Source of the DNA: Chryseobacterium oleae
GTDB taxonomy: Bacteria > Bacteroidota > Bacteroidia > Flavobacteriales > Weeksellaceae
NCBI RefSeq assembly: GCF_900115055.1
Contig: NZ_FOVD01000009.1
Location: 1 to 64,000, forward strand
Direction of reading: 5' to 3'
Length of the DNA: 64,000 nucleotides
In this document: one piece after another, positions 50,543-59,162 of the stretch
Layout of the letters: each line of letters starts with the position of its first letter
How positions within the stretch are numbered: position 1 is the stretch's first letter
The notes under the pieces: model-generated
What the model was told of the DNA's origin: nothing
What the model saw: the letters and a program-made list of their open reading frames with translations, nothing else
Database searches by the model: none
Position numbers and translations under genes: made by a program

Positions 50543-51784
50543 ATGTCGAAAGTATTGATTATAGGAGGCGGAATCGTAGGTTTAAGCTCAGCCTATTATT
50601 TACAAAAAAAAGGCTATGAGGTCAGCGTTTTGGATAAAGGTGACATTACAGACAGCTGCTCATTTGGTAATGCAGGGATGATTGTACCCAGTCATTTTAT
50701 TCCGCTGGCCGCTCCCGGAATGATTCAACAGGGGATCCGATGGATGTTTAACAGTAAAAGCCCGTTTTACGTTCGCCCTTCATTAAATTATGATCTCATT
50801 GGCTGGGGAATCCGGTTTATGAAGCATGCCACAGCAAAGCATGTGAGCCAGTCGGCAGAGCCTTTACGTGATCTTTCCCTGCTGAGTAAAAAATTATATG
50901 AAGATCTTTCGAAAGAACCTGGTTTTGATTTCGAACTTACCCATAACGGTATTTTAGCTTTTTACAAAACTGAAAAGGCTGCGGAGGAAGAAGCTCATCT
51001 GGCTGCAAGAGCCATTGAACTGGGCTTGGATATGGCAGTATTAAATGCTGCTGAATGTACGGCATTACAACCTGACTTAAAATTAGACATTTTGGGTGCG
51101 GTCCATTACCGCTGTGATGCCCATGTTTATCCAACAAAGCTGATGAATGCTCTGCTTCTCTATCTGACAAATAATGGAGTAAAAATAGAACGTAATAAGA
51201 AGGTGGATAAAATTGAAACCGCAGGAAAGCGGGTGATCAGGGTTTTTACAGGAAAACAGAGTTGGGAAGCAGACCAGTATGTCATTGCAACAGGCTCATG
51301 GTCACCGGAAGTCGCAAAAATGGCAGACCTTACGATCTCTTTGATGCCCGGCAAAGGCTATTCTTTTATGGAGTTTGAACCCGAAAACCGCTTAACGATA
51401 CCGGCATTGCTGTGTGAAGCGAGGGTAGCTCTCACCCCTATGAATGGCCAGATCAGATATGGTGGCACGATGGAACTGGATAAAATAAATACCAAAGTCA
51501 ATATGCACCGGGTCAAAGGAATTGCAGAATCTGTTCCCCAGTATTTCCCGGATTTAAAACCTGTACTTCCGGCAGAAAAAGATATCTGGTATGGCTTTCG
51601 TCCATCATCTCCCGACGGTCTACCCTATATCGGGAGAAGTGAAAAGAGGGAAAATTTAATTATTGCTACAGGTCACGGAATGATGGGACTGAGCTTAGGT
51701 ATGGCAACAGGATTATTGGTAAGCCAGATTGCTTCGGGCGCAGCTACTGAACTTGAAACCGGACCTTTTTCGGTGACCAGATAA
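50543..51784 (+). CDS. FAD-dependent D-hydroxyproline dehydrogenase (DadA-like)
   Basis: 413 aa. N-terminal FAD motif GGGIVGLSSAYYL and C-terminal WYGFRPSSPDGLPYIGRS with GHGMMGLSLGMATG, as in D-amino-acid dehydrogenases. It oxidises cis-4-hydroxy-D-proline to pyrroline-4-hydroxy-2-carboxylate for the deaminase at 46999, passing electrons to the respiratory chain. Last gene of the operon, 31 bp after the epimerase. Confidence 0.9.
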   Translation: MSKVLIIGGGIVGLSSAYYLQKKGYEVSVLDKGDITDSCSFGNAGMIVPSHFIPLAAPGMIQQGIRWMFNSKSPFYVRPSLNYDLIGWGIRFMKHATAKHVSQSAEPLRDLSLLSKKLYEDLSKEPGFDFELTHNGILAFYKTEKAAEEEAHLAARAIELGLDMAVLNAAECTALQPDLKLDILGAVHYRCDAHVYPTKLMNALLLYLTNNGVKIERNKKVDKIETAGKRVIRVFTGKQSWEADQYVIATGSWSPEVAKMADLTISLMPGKGYSFMEFEPENRLTIPALLCEARVALTPMNGQIRYGGTMELDKINTKVNMHRVKGIAESVPQYFPDLKPVLPAEKDIWYGFRPSSPDGLPYIGRSEKRENLIIATGHGMMGLSLGMATGLLVSQIASGAATELETGPFSVTR

Positions 51785-51851
51785 ATAGAATCATCTCTTT
51801 TCCAGCTAACCTGAAAAGATTACATTCTTCAAATATTATCAGGATATAGCA

Positions 51852-51862
51852 ATATTTTAACC
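51852..51862 (+). promoter_or_regulatory. Candidate regulatory element ATATTTTAACC, copy 2
   Basis: Identical to 45221-45231 and followed in both by TAAT-, AATT- and GGGG-containing sequence. It lies 84 bp upstream of the AraC gene start, possibly its autoregulatory site. Confidence 0.4.
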
Positions 51863-51935
51863 TAATCACACAGCAATGACTCTAATTCGGGGTAATATTA
51901 TTAATTTTAAATCGTAATTGATAAGCCAGATTACT

Positions 51936-52835
51936 ATGAAAGTATTACCGTTTACCATCCTTGTCCCGAAAGATAAAAGTGTGATTACAGAGTATATTGA
52001 GCTCCCCCATTTTTATCAATATCTTCACAGGCACGATGAGTGGCAGATTACCTATGTAGAAAGTGGTGAAGGAACTTTGATTGCCGGTAATGATATGCAC
52101 GCGTTCCGTCCCGGAGATGTCTTTGTGATCGGTGCCAAGCTTCCCCATTTATTTAAAAGCAATGCTGAATATTTTGCTGATGACAGCGAAAAAGTGATCA
52201 AAGCCTGTTCCGTCTACTTCAATCCCAATGGTATTCTCGCTTCATTGTTCGGGCTGCCCGAAATGAAGATGGCAAAGGCTTTTTTAGACAAGAACAAGCA
52301 TGGTTTTAAAGTTCCGTATGGTTTTACGGAAGACATCATGAAACAAATCTTTACGGTCCACAAGGCAACAGGCATCGATGTTCTGTTCAGTTTTGTGAAA
52401 TTAATTAATACTTTGCAGGATCTGAACGAAAATGTGGAACGGTTGTGCTCCGATCTGTATTCATCCAACTTCAGCGAGAATGAAGGAATGCGGCTGAGCA
52501 AAATCATTAATTTCATTACGGACAATTACAGCAATCCTATCTCACTGGAAGATGTCGCTAACACAGCTTTTATGACGCCACAGGCTTTTTGCAGGTATTT
52601 CAAGAAACACACAGGCCATACCTTTATTTCTTTTCTGAATGAAGTAAGGATTAATGCGGCGTGTAAAAGTCTTATTGCGGGAGAAAAAGCAGACTGTATT
52701 TCAGGAGTAGCATACAAAGCGGGATTCAACAGTATTACGAATTTCAACAGGGTATTTAAAAGTATTATCGGACAATCTCCAAAGTCTTATATTGATACCT
52801 ACAACAATGTGAGCAGGGTAAACCGACCAGTCTGA
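51936..52835 (+). CDS. AraC-family regulator of the hydroxyproline locus (cupin plus HTH)
   Basis: 299 aa from MKVLPFTILVPKDKSV (a TTG in frame at 51918 is less likely). The N-terminal cupin (RHDEWQITYVESGEGTLIAGNDMHAFRPGDVFVIGAKLPHLF) is a probable ligand pocket. The C-terminal AraC domain is LEDVANTAFMTPQAFCRYFKKHTGHTFISFL and CISGVAYKAGFNSITNFNRVFKSIIGQSPKSY. Its place right after the operon and the shared upstream element suggest that it activates the pathway with hydroxyproline or an intermediate as signal. Confidence 0.88.
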   Translation: MKVLPFTILVPKDKSVITEYIELPHFYQYLHRHDEWQITYVESGEGTLIAGNDMHAFRPGDVFVIGAKLPHLFKSNAEYFADDSEKVIKACSVYFNPNGILASLFGLPEMKMAKAFLDKNKHGFKVPYGFTEDIMKQIFTVHKATGIDVLFSFVKLINTLQDLNENVERLCSDLYSSNFSENEGMRLSKIINFITDNYSNPISLEDVANTAFMTPQAFCRYFKKHTGHTFISFLNEVRINAACKSLIAGEKADCISGVAYKAGFNSITNFNRVFKSIIGQSPKSYIDTYNNVSRVNRPV

Positions 52836-52879
52836 TCAGCAGATGATGGAGGTGTTTATGGATGCATTTACAATAGAAC

Positions 52880-52923
52880 AAAAAACCGTCATTTACTTAA
52901 AAAAGTGAATGACGGTTTTTTTA
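52880..52923. terminator. Bidirectional terminator between AraC gene and gpsA
   Basis: AAAAAACCGTCATTTACTT (52880-52898) pairs with AAGTGAATGACGGTTTTTT (52903-52921), about 19 bp with one wobble, T runs on both strands. Confidence 0.88.
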
Positions 52924-52949
52924 TTTTTAAATTGGTGGTTAAACCGGAT

Positions 52950-53990
52950 TTAATTCAGTTTTGCTGTTAACTTTTTAAACTGCTTTTCCGCATTCTTTCC
53001 TTCATAAAGGATAGCATAAACGGTATCAATGATCGGAAGTTTCAGATGTTTTTGCTTAGCTGTTTTATAGATTGAATCTGCTGCATAATATCCTTCTGCT
53101 ACCATGTTCATGGACTGGATTGCCGATTTCACGGTATATCCTTTTCCGATAAGGTTTCCTAAGCTTCGGTTTCTGGAGAAAAGAGAATAGGCTGTTACCA
53201 GAAGGTCACCCAGATAAGCACTTTCGTTCACGTCTCTTGGAGCTTCGTATACCGCTTCCAGGAAAATTTCCATTTCGCGGATGGCATTGGAAACAAAAAC
53301 GGCAGTGAAGTTATCGCCATAACCAAGTCCGCTTGCTATTCCCGCACCGATCGCGAAAATATTTTTAAGAATCGCGCTGTATTCATTTCCTAAAATATCT
53401 TTACTGGAATGTACTTTGATAAAATCTGAACTGAAAATTCCCGTCAGTTTATCTGCTGTTTCATCCTCCACGGCTGCAACGGTAAGGTAAGAAAGTCTTT
53501 CCATAGCAACTTCCTCTGCGTGACATGGTCCTGCAATAACGGCCTGGTTTCTGAAACCGATTTTAAATTCATCTCTTAAATAATGCGCTACCACATCATT
53601 TACTTTAGGAATAATCCCTTTAATTGCAGAAACAAAAATTTTGTCTCCATATTCACAGGTCATTTTATCCATCGTATCCGACAGGTAAATGGAAGGTGTG
53701 GCCAGTACGACAACATCGCAGGCGCTCACCAGCTCGTTGATATCTGTGGTAAGTTTTAGACTTTTAAGATTAAAATTAACGGCTGTAAGATAAGATGGGT
53801 TGTGTCCGCGGAGTTCAATAGCTCCTTTTACGAATTCACTTCTTACACACCAGTGGACCGTTTTACAGTTTTCAACCAGCATTTTTACGATAGCGGTTGC
53901 AAAACTTCCGCTGCCTACTACTCCTACAGAAACGTCGTTCTTATTCTTTTTTGGATTAGAAGATTCTGAAATTATTTTCTTTTTAGCCAT
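52950..53990 (-). CDS. gpsA: NAD(P)-dependent glycerol-3-phosphate dehydrogenase
   Basis: 346 aa from MAKKKIISESSNPKKNKND. Makes sn-glycerol 3-phosphate for phospholipid synthesis. GVVGSGSFATAIVKML nucleotide motif, VLATPSIYL, VSAIKGI, GPCHAEEVA, SSKDILGNEYSAILKNIFAIGAGIASGLGYGDN (catalytic lysine) and NRSLG. The longer frame to 54062 is unsupported. Confidence 0.92.
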   Translation of the reverse strand: MAKKKIISESSNPKKNKNDVSVGVVGSGSFATAIVKMLVENCKTVHWCVRSEFVKGAIELRGHNPSYLTAVNFNLKSLKLTTDINELVSACDVVVLATPSIYLSDTMDKMTCEYGDKIFVSAIKGIIPKVNDVVAHYLRDEFKIGFRNQAVIAGPCHAEEVAMERLSYLTVAAVEDETADKLTGIFSSDFIKVHSSKDILGNEYSAILKNIFAIGAGIASGLGYGDNFTAVFVSNAIREMEIFLEAVYEAPRDVNESAYLGDLLVTAYSLFSRNRSLGNLIGKGYTVKSAIQSMNMVAEGYYAADSIYKTAKQKHLKLPIIDTVYAILYEGKNAEKQFKKLTAKLN

Positions 53991-54168
53991 AATTGGAATG
54001 TGAACTGCAAATATATTAAAACAAAGGCGGAACAAGGACTTTGGGGCTATGATAAAAACCACTTTCTGAAAAAATTAACACTTCAACACAATTAAATATC
54101 TAATTAGACGTTAAATACAGAAAAAACTAAGTTTAATTTAAAAATATACCTCAAATAGTATTTTTAAT

Positions 54169-54176
54169 TAAATTTG
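54169..54176 (+). promoter_or_regulatory. -7 element of the M23 peptidase gene
   Basis: TAAATTTG exact match, 41 bases before the ATG. No good -33 is seen. Confidence 0.5.
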
Positions 54177-54216
54177 CAGGCTTAAAACCGTTTTGTAATT
54201 TACTAAGAGAAGAAAT

Positions 54217-55245
54217 ATGAAGAAATTTCTAAACAGCAGGAAGAACGTGAATATTCTCCTTGGAGGACTTTTGCTAGTAGTTTTTGCACAGGCTGTCTTT
54301 ATCGCTAGGTTATTTTCTAAGAAAGATGACAAGATGTATGAAGTAAACCTCGTCAAAATAAACACTGAAAAAGACAGTGTAGATTATTTAAAAATGAAAA
54401 CTGATCTCACCATGGTAGATCAGACTGTGGCTGAGCTGAATTCGTTCCTGAAATCTAAAAATATCACAGATCAGAAGCTGATGATCCTCGCTAAAGACAG
54501 TATCTCCAATTCTGTATATCTGGCAAAACAAGCCAACCGCTACAGCCAGTACTTAATGAATCTCCAGAAAAAGCTGATGGAAGTTCCTCTGGGAATGCCT
54601 ACCGATGGATACATCTCCTCTAATTTCGGCATCAGAAAAAATCCAATTCCTTATAAAACCGTATTTGCTTCTGTAAAGCCTGGTGCCGCAGAATCCAAAC
54701 CCATGGCTGCTGCCGCACCAAAACCGGAAGTAAAAGCTGAACCTGTTGAAAAAATTATTGAATTAACGGACAGCTACGGTAATAAAAGAGAAGTAAAAGT
54801 GATGGTAACCCCGAAAGCGGCACCTGCTGCTCCGGCACCATCTCCAGCTGCTGCTTCAACGAAAGCTGTAGCAGGAAATACCTCGGCGAAAGCACCGATG
54901 GAAAAGAACAATCCACCTGCTGAAGCAGATCAGATGCAGTTCCACAAAGGACTGGATATCGCTGTGGCTTACGGCTCAGATGTAAGAGCTGCTGCTGCCG
55001 GAACCGTTATTTTCTCAGGCCAGAAAGGCGGTTACGGAAACTGTGTCATTGTTTCTCACGGAAACGGACTGGCTACCCTTTACGGTCACCTTTCGCAACT
55101 GGTTTCAAAAGTAAATGAGAAAGTAAAAGTAGGACAGGTTATCGCCAAATCCGGCAACTCCGGACGTTCTACGGGACCACATCTTCACTACGAAGTACAC
55201 AAAAACAACACACCGGTTAACCCGAAACTGTTTATGAATTTATAA
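54217..55245 (+). CDS. M23 (LytM) peptidase with Ala/Pro-rich insert
   Basis: 342 aa. One N-terminal membrane anchor (ILLGGLLLVVFAQAVFIARLF), a helical region, then the M23 fold. The zinc ligands are FHKGLDIA (H-x-x-x-D) and HLHYEVH (H-x-H). The first strand of the fold (GYISSNFGIRKNPIPYKT) is separated from FHKGLD by about 120 residues, mostly low-complexity Ala/Pro/Lys (KPGAAESKPMAAAAPKPE, TPKAAPAAPAPSPAAAS). A murein hydrolase or an EnvC-like activator role is likely. Confidence 0.88.
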   Translation: MKKFLNSRKNVNILLGGLLLVVFAQAVFIARLFSKKDDKMYEVNLVKINTEKDSVDYLKMKTDLTMVDQTVAELNSFLKSKNITDQKLMILAKDSISNSVYLAKQANRYSQYLMNLQKKLMEVPLGMPTDGYISSNFGIRKNPIPYKTVFASVKPGAAESKPMAAAAPKPEVKAEPVEKIIELTDSYGNKREVKVMVTPKAAPAAPAPSPAAASTKAVAGNTSAKAPMEKNNPPAEADQMQFHKGLDIAVAYGSDVRAAAAGTVIFSGQKGGYGNCVIVSHGNGLATLYGHLSQLVSKVNEKVKVGQVIAKSGNSGRSTGPHLHYEVHKNNTPVNPKLFMNL

Positions 55246-55277
55246 AAAAATGGCTGTCTGTTGGACGGCCATTTTTA
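55246..55277 (+). terminator. Terminator after the M23 peptidase gene
   Basis: AAAATGGCTGTC-type stem pairs with GGACGGCCATTTTT around TGTT, then T run. Confidence 0.7.
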
Positions 55278-55586
55278 TGTAATACTATCAAAAGAGTATC
55301 TGTGTATTCTGAGAAATCTGCGGGAGATTTTATGGAAAAAAATATTTTATAAGACAGTTTTTTAAACCATTAAGATCCTATTAAGCTTTTAAGAATATTA
55401 AGTTGAGCTATGCCTTAAGCAGTGCTGATTTAAAAATCTATTTGATTTTTCTTAATGGAACTTAACCTCTTCAATATTCTTAATGTTTCAAATTAAAAAT
55501 CTGCATCATCTGTTTAATCTGCGCGAGATAAAAACATCCAGTATTTAATAATTAAAAAACTGCCATCTAACGACAGCAGTTTTATA
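55278..55586. other. Intergenic region with ATTAAG and ATCTGCG words
   Basis: Contains CATTAAGATCCTATTAAGC, AAGAATATTAAG, CTTCAATATTCTTAATG and the pair AATCTGCGGGAGA / AATCTGCGCGAGA, an apparent degenerate repeat set. No gene is seen. Confidence 0.4.
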
Positions 55587-56762
55587 TTATTTCACAATTT
55601 TAAGCGATCCTTTCAGATGCGTAAATGATCCGTTAGGTTCTGCAATATTGGTATAAATGATATTCTTGTTATAATCCTGAATGTGGGTAATGTTTGAACC
55701 CAGTTTTGGTTCGTGCCAGTACACCATAAAGATATTCTTGGCTACCTCTGTTACGGTATACTGTACCGTATCTGTATTGCCCTTTACATTTCCGGAAACG
55801 CCTGTGAAGGACATTTCTTTATTGTTTTTGAAATCCAGAACGAATTTAAATGTTCCGAAATCAGCTTCCACTTTGTTCCCTATTGCCGGATAAGGTGACT
55901 TCAAGTCCCAGTTGATTTCTCCAAAGAAAACTTTCGCTCCCATTTCCAGTTCATCTTTTCCGTGAAGGTCAGGATATTGTTTCACCATAAAATCTACAAC
56001 ACCGGAAGATGTTTTGTTTTCCGTCACTGCTTTTTTATAATTTTCCAGATAGTTTTTAACGAAATCCAGAGACTGTGGAGACAGCGATAATTTTGCAAAA
56101 TGGGAAGGAACAACCTGTTCAGGCTTTAATGCTTTCATCGCATCAATCTGTCCGATCCACTGATCAATTGCCTTGATATTCTGAGTATCTGCCATCCAGA
56201 TATGGGAATCTACGGAAACTGAAATCCCTCCGGCCACTGTTTTTAAAGATGGAATCCAGACAAAACTGTGAGCAGGATCTTCAGCATTCTGTTTGATCTC
56301 AATTTTATTCCCTTCCAGATCAGGAATAGCATTGGCAGCTTCCGGAATAATGATCTCTGAGGGAGCATCTTCTTTCAGCTGTGGTTTCCATACCGCTATC
56401 TTATCATCTTTTGAAGCAGAAATCAGATAAGCGGTTTGTGCTGTGGAAATGATTTTTACATTGGGAAATGCTTTTTTAATCACATCCAGTCCGAAATAAA
56501 AATCCGGGTCGCTGTGGGAAATAAAAACGGTCTTCAGGTTTTTCCCTGTTGCTTTAATTTCCTTCACCAACTGTTCCGCATACTGCTTCTGAAACTGGGC
56601 ATCGATAAGCACAGCATCTTTATCTCCGTAAATAATAGTGGAAGTAATAGGAAAAATGGCTTTGGAGCCGGGATTGTATACTTTGATCTTCAAATTTCCT
56701 GCAAACATCATACTTACCAATCCCAGCACTGCTGCCAGTGATAATAATTTCTTTTTTAACAT
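55587..56762 (-). CDS. Exported MBL-fold protein fused to a MoaF-like domain
   Basis: 391 aa. Signal peptide MLKKKLLSLAAVLGLVSMMFAG. The N-terminal part is a metallo-beta-lactamase fold, but the metal motif HxHxDH reads ISHSDPDFYFGLD (second and last histidines lost). PSHFAKL may give the later ligand. The C-terminal 100 residues (DFGTFKFVLDF, VYWHEPKLGSNITHIQDY, YTNIAEPNGSFTHLKGSL) resemble MoaF-type lipocalin domains. Last gene of the Rrf2 operon. Confidence 0.75.
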   Translation of the reverse strand: MLKKKLLSLAAVLGLVSMMFAGNLKIKVYNPGSKAIFPITSTIIYGDKDAVLIDAQFQKQYAEQLVKEIKATGKNLKTVFISHSDPDFYFGLDVIKKAFPNVKIISTAQTAYLISASKDDKIAVWKPQLKEDAPSEIIIPEAANAIPDLEGNKIEIKQNAEDPAHSFVWIPSLKTVAGGISVSVDSHIWMADTQNIKAIDQWIGQIDAMKALKPEQVVPSHFAKLSLSPQSLDFVKNYLENYKKAVTENKTSSGVVDFMVKQYPDLHGKDELEMGAKVFFGEINWDLKSPYPAIGNKVEADFGTFKFVLDFKNNKEMSFTGVSGNVKGNTDTVQYTVTEVAKNIFMVYWHEPKLGSNITHIQDYNKNIIYTNIAEPNGSFTHLKGSLKIVK

Positions 56763-56781
56763 TGTCTCTTTTTTTTGTGAA

Positions 56782-57435
56782 TTAGTAAGCTGCTGTAAAA
56801 CGCTCGCGGATATGATTGTTCTGTTCCAGTTCGTCTACCAATACGGCTGCTACATCTTCTACAGACAGACGGCTTCTTCCGTTTTCGTCAAAAACAGGGG
56901 TTTCCAGAGAAGTTCTGTATTTTCCGGTTCTTTCCCCTACATTCGCCTGGTTCATTTCAATAGCCGGGCTGAAGAACGTCCAGTCAAGGGTATTGTTTTC
57001 TTTGATTTTGTTTAAATAATCTCTCGCTGCCGTTGCCCCCGGTTTGTAAGCTTCCGGGAAATCCGGTGTATCTACGATCTGTACATGATCCGGTGTATAA
57101 AGGCTTCCGGCTCCTCCTACTACGATCAGTCTTTTCACGCCTGACTGTTCTACTGCTTTTTCAATATTTACAGAACCGTTCAGGAAATCGTTATACAGAT
57201 TCGGGTTCGTCCAACCTGCGTTGAATGCGCTGATTACGGCATCACTTCCTTTCAAAGCTTCTGCAAGCTCTTCTGTATTGTTTACATCTACGCTTTTTGC
57301 CGTTACGTTTTCTTTTGATTCTACTTTAGAGGCGTCTCTTACCAAAGCTTCTACTGCATATCCTCTTGATGTTAGCTCATTTACTATTTTTGCTCCTACA
57401 AAACCGGTCGCACCGATTACTGATACTTTTTTCAT
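56782..57435 (-). CDS. NAD(P)-binding protein (atypical SDR/NmrA-like)
   Basis: 217 aa. GATGFVGAKIVNEL Rossmann motif, DAVISAFNAGW and GGAGSLYTPD. It is related to NAD(P)H-binding oxidoreductase-like proteins such as YwnB. Next to an Rrf2 regulator of the YwnA type, as commonly seen. The chosen start is MKKVSVIGATGF. Operator TGTAA-N9-TTACA lies 22 bp upstream. Confidence 0.85.
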   Translation of the reverse strand: MKKVSVIGATGFVGAKIVNELTSRGYAVEALVRDASKVESKENVTAKSVDVNNTEELAEALKGSDAVISAFNAGWTNPNLYNDFLNGSVNIEKAVEQSGVKRLIVVGGAGSLYTPDHVQIVDTPDFPEAYKPGATAARDYLNKIKENNTLDWTFFSPAIEMNQANVGERTGKYRTSLETPVFDENGRSRLSVEDVAAVLVDELEQNNHIRERFTAAY

Positions 57436-57456
57436 ACTATTTTATTTTAAATTAAT

Positions 57457-57475
57457 TGTAATAACTTTTGTTACA
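57457..57475. promoter_or_regulatory. Rrf2 operator, copy 2 (before NAD(P)-binding gene)
   Basis: TGTAA (57457-57461), 9 bases, TTACA (57471-57475). The same geometry as the operator before the Rrf2 gene. Confidence 0.6.
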
Positions 57476-57493
57476 TTTAAGGATAAAAAATTT

Positions 57494-57904
57494 TTATTCG
57501 AACTGATCGCTGAATTCCTGCAGTGACTTATCTCCTAAAAAGTTAATGACCAGCTTATCTGTTTCTTCAAACAGGGTATTTAAGTGAACATTGACTTCTT
57601 TACCCACACTGCATGCCGGATTGGGATTCAGATTCTTTTTCCCCAAAACGTCTGTATTTTTCACAGATTTATAAATCTCCGAAATACCGATCTGATCTGC
57701 ATTTCTCGCAAGTTGAGTTCCTCCATCTTTCCCCTGTCTGCTTATAATCAAACCTGCTTCTCTCAATACACTCAATTCCTTTCTTACCATCACCGGATTT
57801 ACATTCACGCTGCCCGCAATCCATTCAGAAGTGAGCCACTCCTGAGGACTTTTAGCCAACAAGGTCAGAATATGTATCGCCGTAGCAAATCTTGTATTGT
57901 TCAT
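57494..57904 (-). CDS. Rrf2-family transcriptional regulator
   Basis: 136 aa. Winged-helix N-terminus (RFATAIHILTLLAKSPQEWLTSEWIAGSVNVNPVMVRKELSVLREAGLIIS, then wing GKDGGTQLAR). It has one cysteine (PACSV) in the region where iron-sulfur Rrf2 proteins have three, so it is probably the cluster-free YwnA type. It precedes the NAD(P)-binding gene, and both have the palindrome TGTAA-N9-TTACA upstream, the first overlapping its own -33. This implies autorepression. Confidence 0.9.
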   Translation of the reverse strand: MNNTRFATAIHILTLLAKSPQEWLTSEWIAGSVNVNPVMVRKELSVLREAGLIISRQGKDGGTQLARNADQIGISEIYKSVKNTDVLGKKNLNPNPACSVGKEVNVHLNTLFEETDKLVINFLGDKSLQEFSDQFE

Positions 57905-57917
57905 TTTAATTACAGGG

Positions 57918-57961
57918 CAAAGATAGACAAATTTTTAACTGTAACAAATTTTATTACAGTT
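57918..57961 (-). promoter_or_regulatory. Rrf2 gene promoter with overlapping operator
   Basis: Minus-strand TTTG (57948-57945), 19 bases, TATCTTTG (57925-57918). The perfect inverted repeat AACTGTAA-N9-TTACAGTT (57937-57961) covers the -33, so bound regulator would block transcription. Confidence 0.7.
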
Positions 57962-57970
57962 AAATTTTTC

Positions 57971-58921
57971 TTAAAGAATCAATTTGTCCAGATCCAGTAG
58001 CAGATAATTGATATTCTGGTTAATGGTCCGCGTTGCCGACTGCATCTGATTGAGCATCGCTGCCCGGTTATGAAGATCATCGGCTCTGTAAAAGCCTCCA
58101 TCACTGAAAATCACAGACTGATCGGCTTCCGTTGTGCTGTCGTCGAACTGATAATGAAGCCATCGCTCCTTCATACTGCTGATAATGGAATGTTTCTCTT
58201 TATTGGAAAACTTTTTCTCCGTATACATATACCAGATGAATGGTGGAAAATTTGGAGACTCCAGTTTTTCTCTCCAGATATCTCTCAAAAGGTTTCTCTG
58301 ATGGATAAATTCTACCTTTTTTCCTTTCGGATTCAATGTGGCGAGACCGAAACCAGCCCCTACAACACCCCCGCTGATATCAATCGCGTTGCTCCATCCT
58401 CCATCTGACACAATACCGCCGGCAATAGACGCTGCAGCACCCGTTACAATGGAATAAAGGATCATTTTATTGTTTCTGGAATCATTGAGATTATCTACAT
58501 AATTTCCGATCTGGGCTACCCTTTCTCCCTCACAGTCAAATTCTGCGGCCACGGCATCCAGTTCGGTAAGCGCAATCGTTATTTTACTGTTGATCTTACT
58601 TTTAAGCTGCAAAACTTTAACCTGAGCGGCTATGGAAGAGTCTTTTTTCAGATCAATGATCTTATGAACCTCGTCAAGATTATCCAGGGCATTGAGGATA
58701 AGAATACTCTGATCGGAAAACGTTCCCTGAAGTTCTTTATTAGCCGCTAAAATAGAATCCGAATTATAGGACGGAACCCTGTTGCTGTAGTTATATTGGA
58801 AAGGAGCCTTGCAGTAGCTGTCTTTCAGTGTAAGGATGTTCTGCCTGATGACCTGGTTCTTTTTTGAAACACAGGAAGTCAATAAGCTGAATACGGCCAA
58901 AAGGTAAAAGAGTTTTTTCAT
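57971..58921 (-). CDS. Lipoprotein of unknown function with a small membrane segment
   Basis: 316 aa. Lipobox LLTSC (Cys at 17). A helical region (residues 75-145, leucine/isoleucine heptads: NALDNLDEVHKIIDLKKDSS) is followed by a glycine-rich hydrophobic stretch (ILYSIVTGAAASIAGGIVSD and ISGGVVGAGFGLATL), then a soluble tail with WLHYQFDDSTTEAD. No family is recognised. Separate from the Rrf2 operon. Confidence 0.6.
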   Translation of the reverse strand: MKKLFYLLAVFSLLTSCVSKKNQVIRQNILTLKDSYCKAPFQYNYSNRVPSYNSDSILAANKELQGTFSDQSILILNALDNLDEVHKIIDLKKDSSIAAQVKVLQLKSKINSKITIALTELDAVAAEFDCEGERVAQIGNYVDNLNDSRNNKMILYSIVTGAAASIAGGIVSDGGWSNAIDISGGVVGAGFGLATLNPKGKKVEFIHQRNLLRDIWREKLESPNFPPFIWYMYTEKKFSNKEKHSIISSMKERWLHYQFDDSTTEADQSVIFSDGGFYRADDLHNRAAMLNQMQSATRTINQNINYLLLDLDKLIL

Positions 58922-58939
58922 TCAGTTTATATTTTTTCT

Positions 58940-59040
58940 TTGTGTGGTTGGATTATCGCAAAGACGCAAAAGATTTTATTCTCTACTTTTTTAAGGCGCA
59001 AGGATTTTATCTTCGATAAAATTTAAATCTGCTTATTCAG
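58940..59040. repeat. CGCAAAGACGCAAAAG-type intergenic words
   Basis: ATCGCAAAGACGCAAAAGATTTTATT and AAGGCGCAAGGATTTTATC are near-repeats of one another, of a type often seen between genes in Flavobacteriia. Confidence 0.4.
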
Positions 59041-59115
59041 ACTTTCACATCCGTTAAAAAATATAGCAATCCCTGTTCTTTGAAATAGATCCATACGAAT
59101 ATAGTACAAATAAAA

Positions 59116-59144
59116 AAATTTACCTGAATTCAGGTAAATTTTTA
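59116..59144 (-). terminator. Terminator of the FKBP gene
   Basis: AAATTTACCTGAA (59116-59128) and TTCAGGTAAATTT (59129-59141) form a perfect palindrome, with T-rich flanks on both strands. Confidence 0.7.
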
Positions 59145-59162
59145 AGCTATTTTTAAGCAGGA

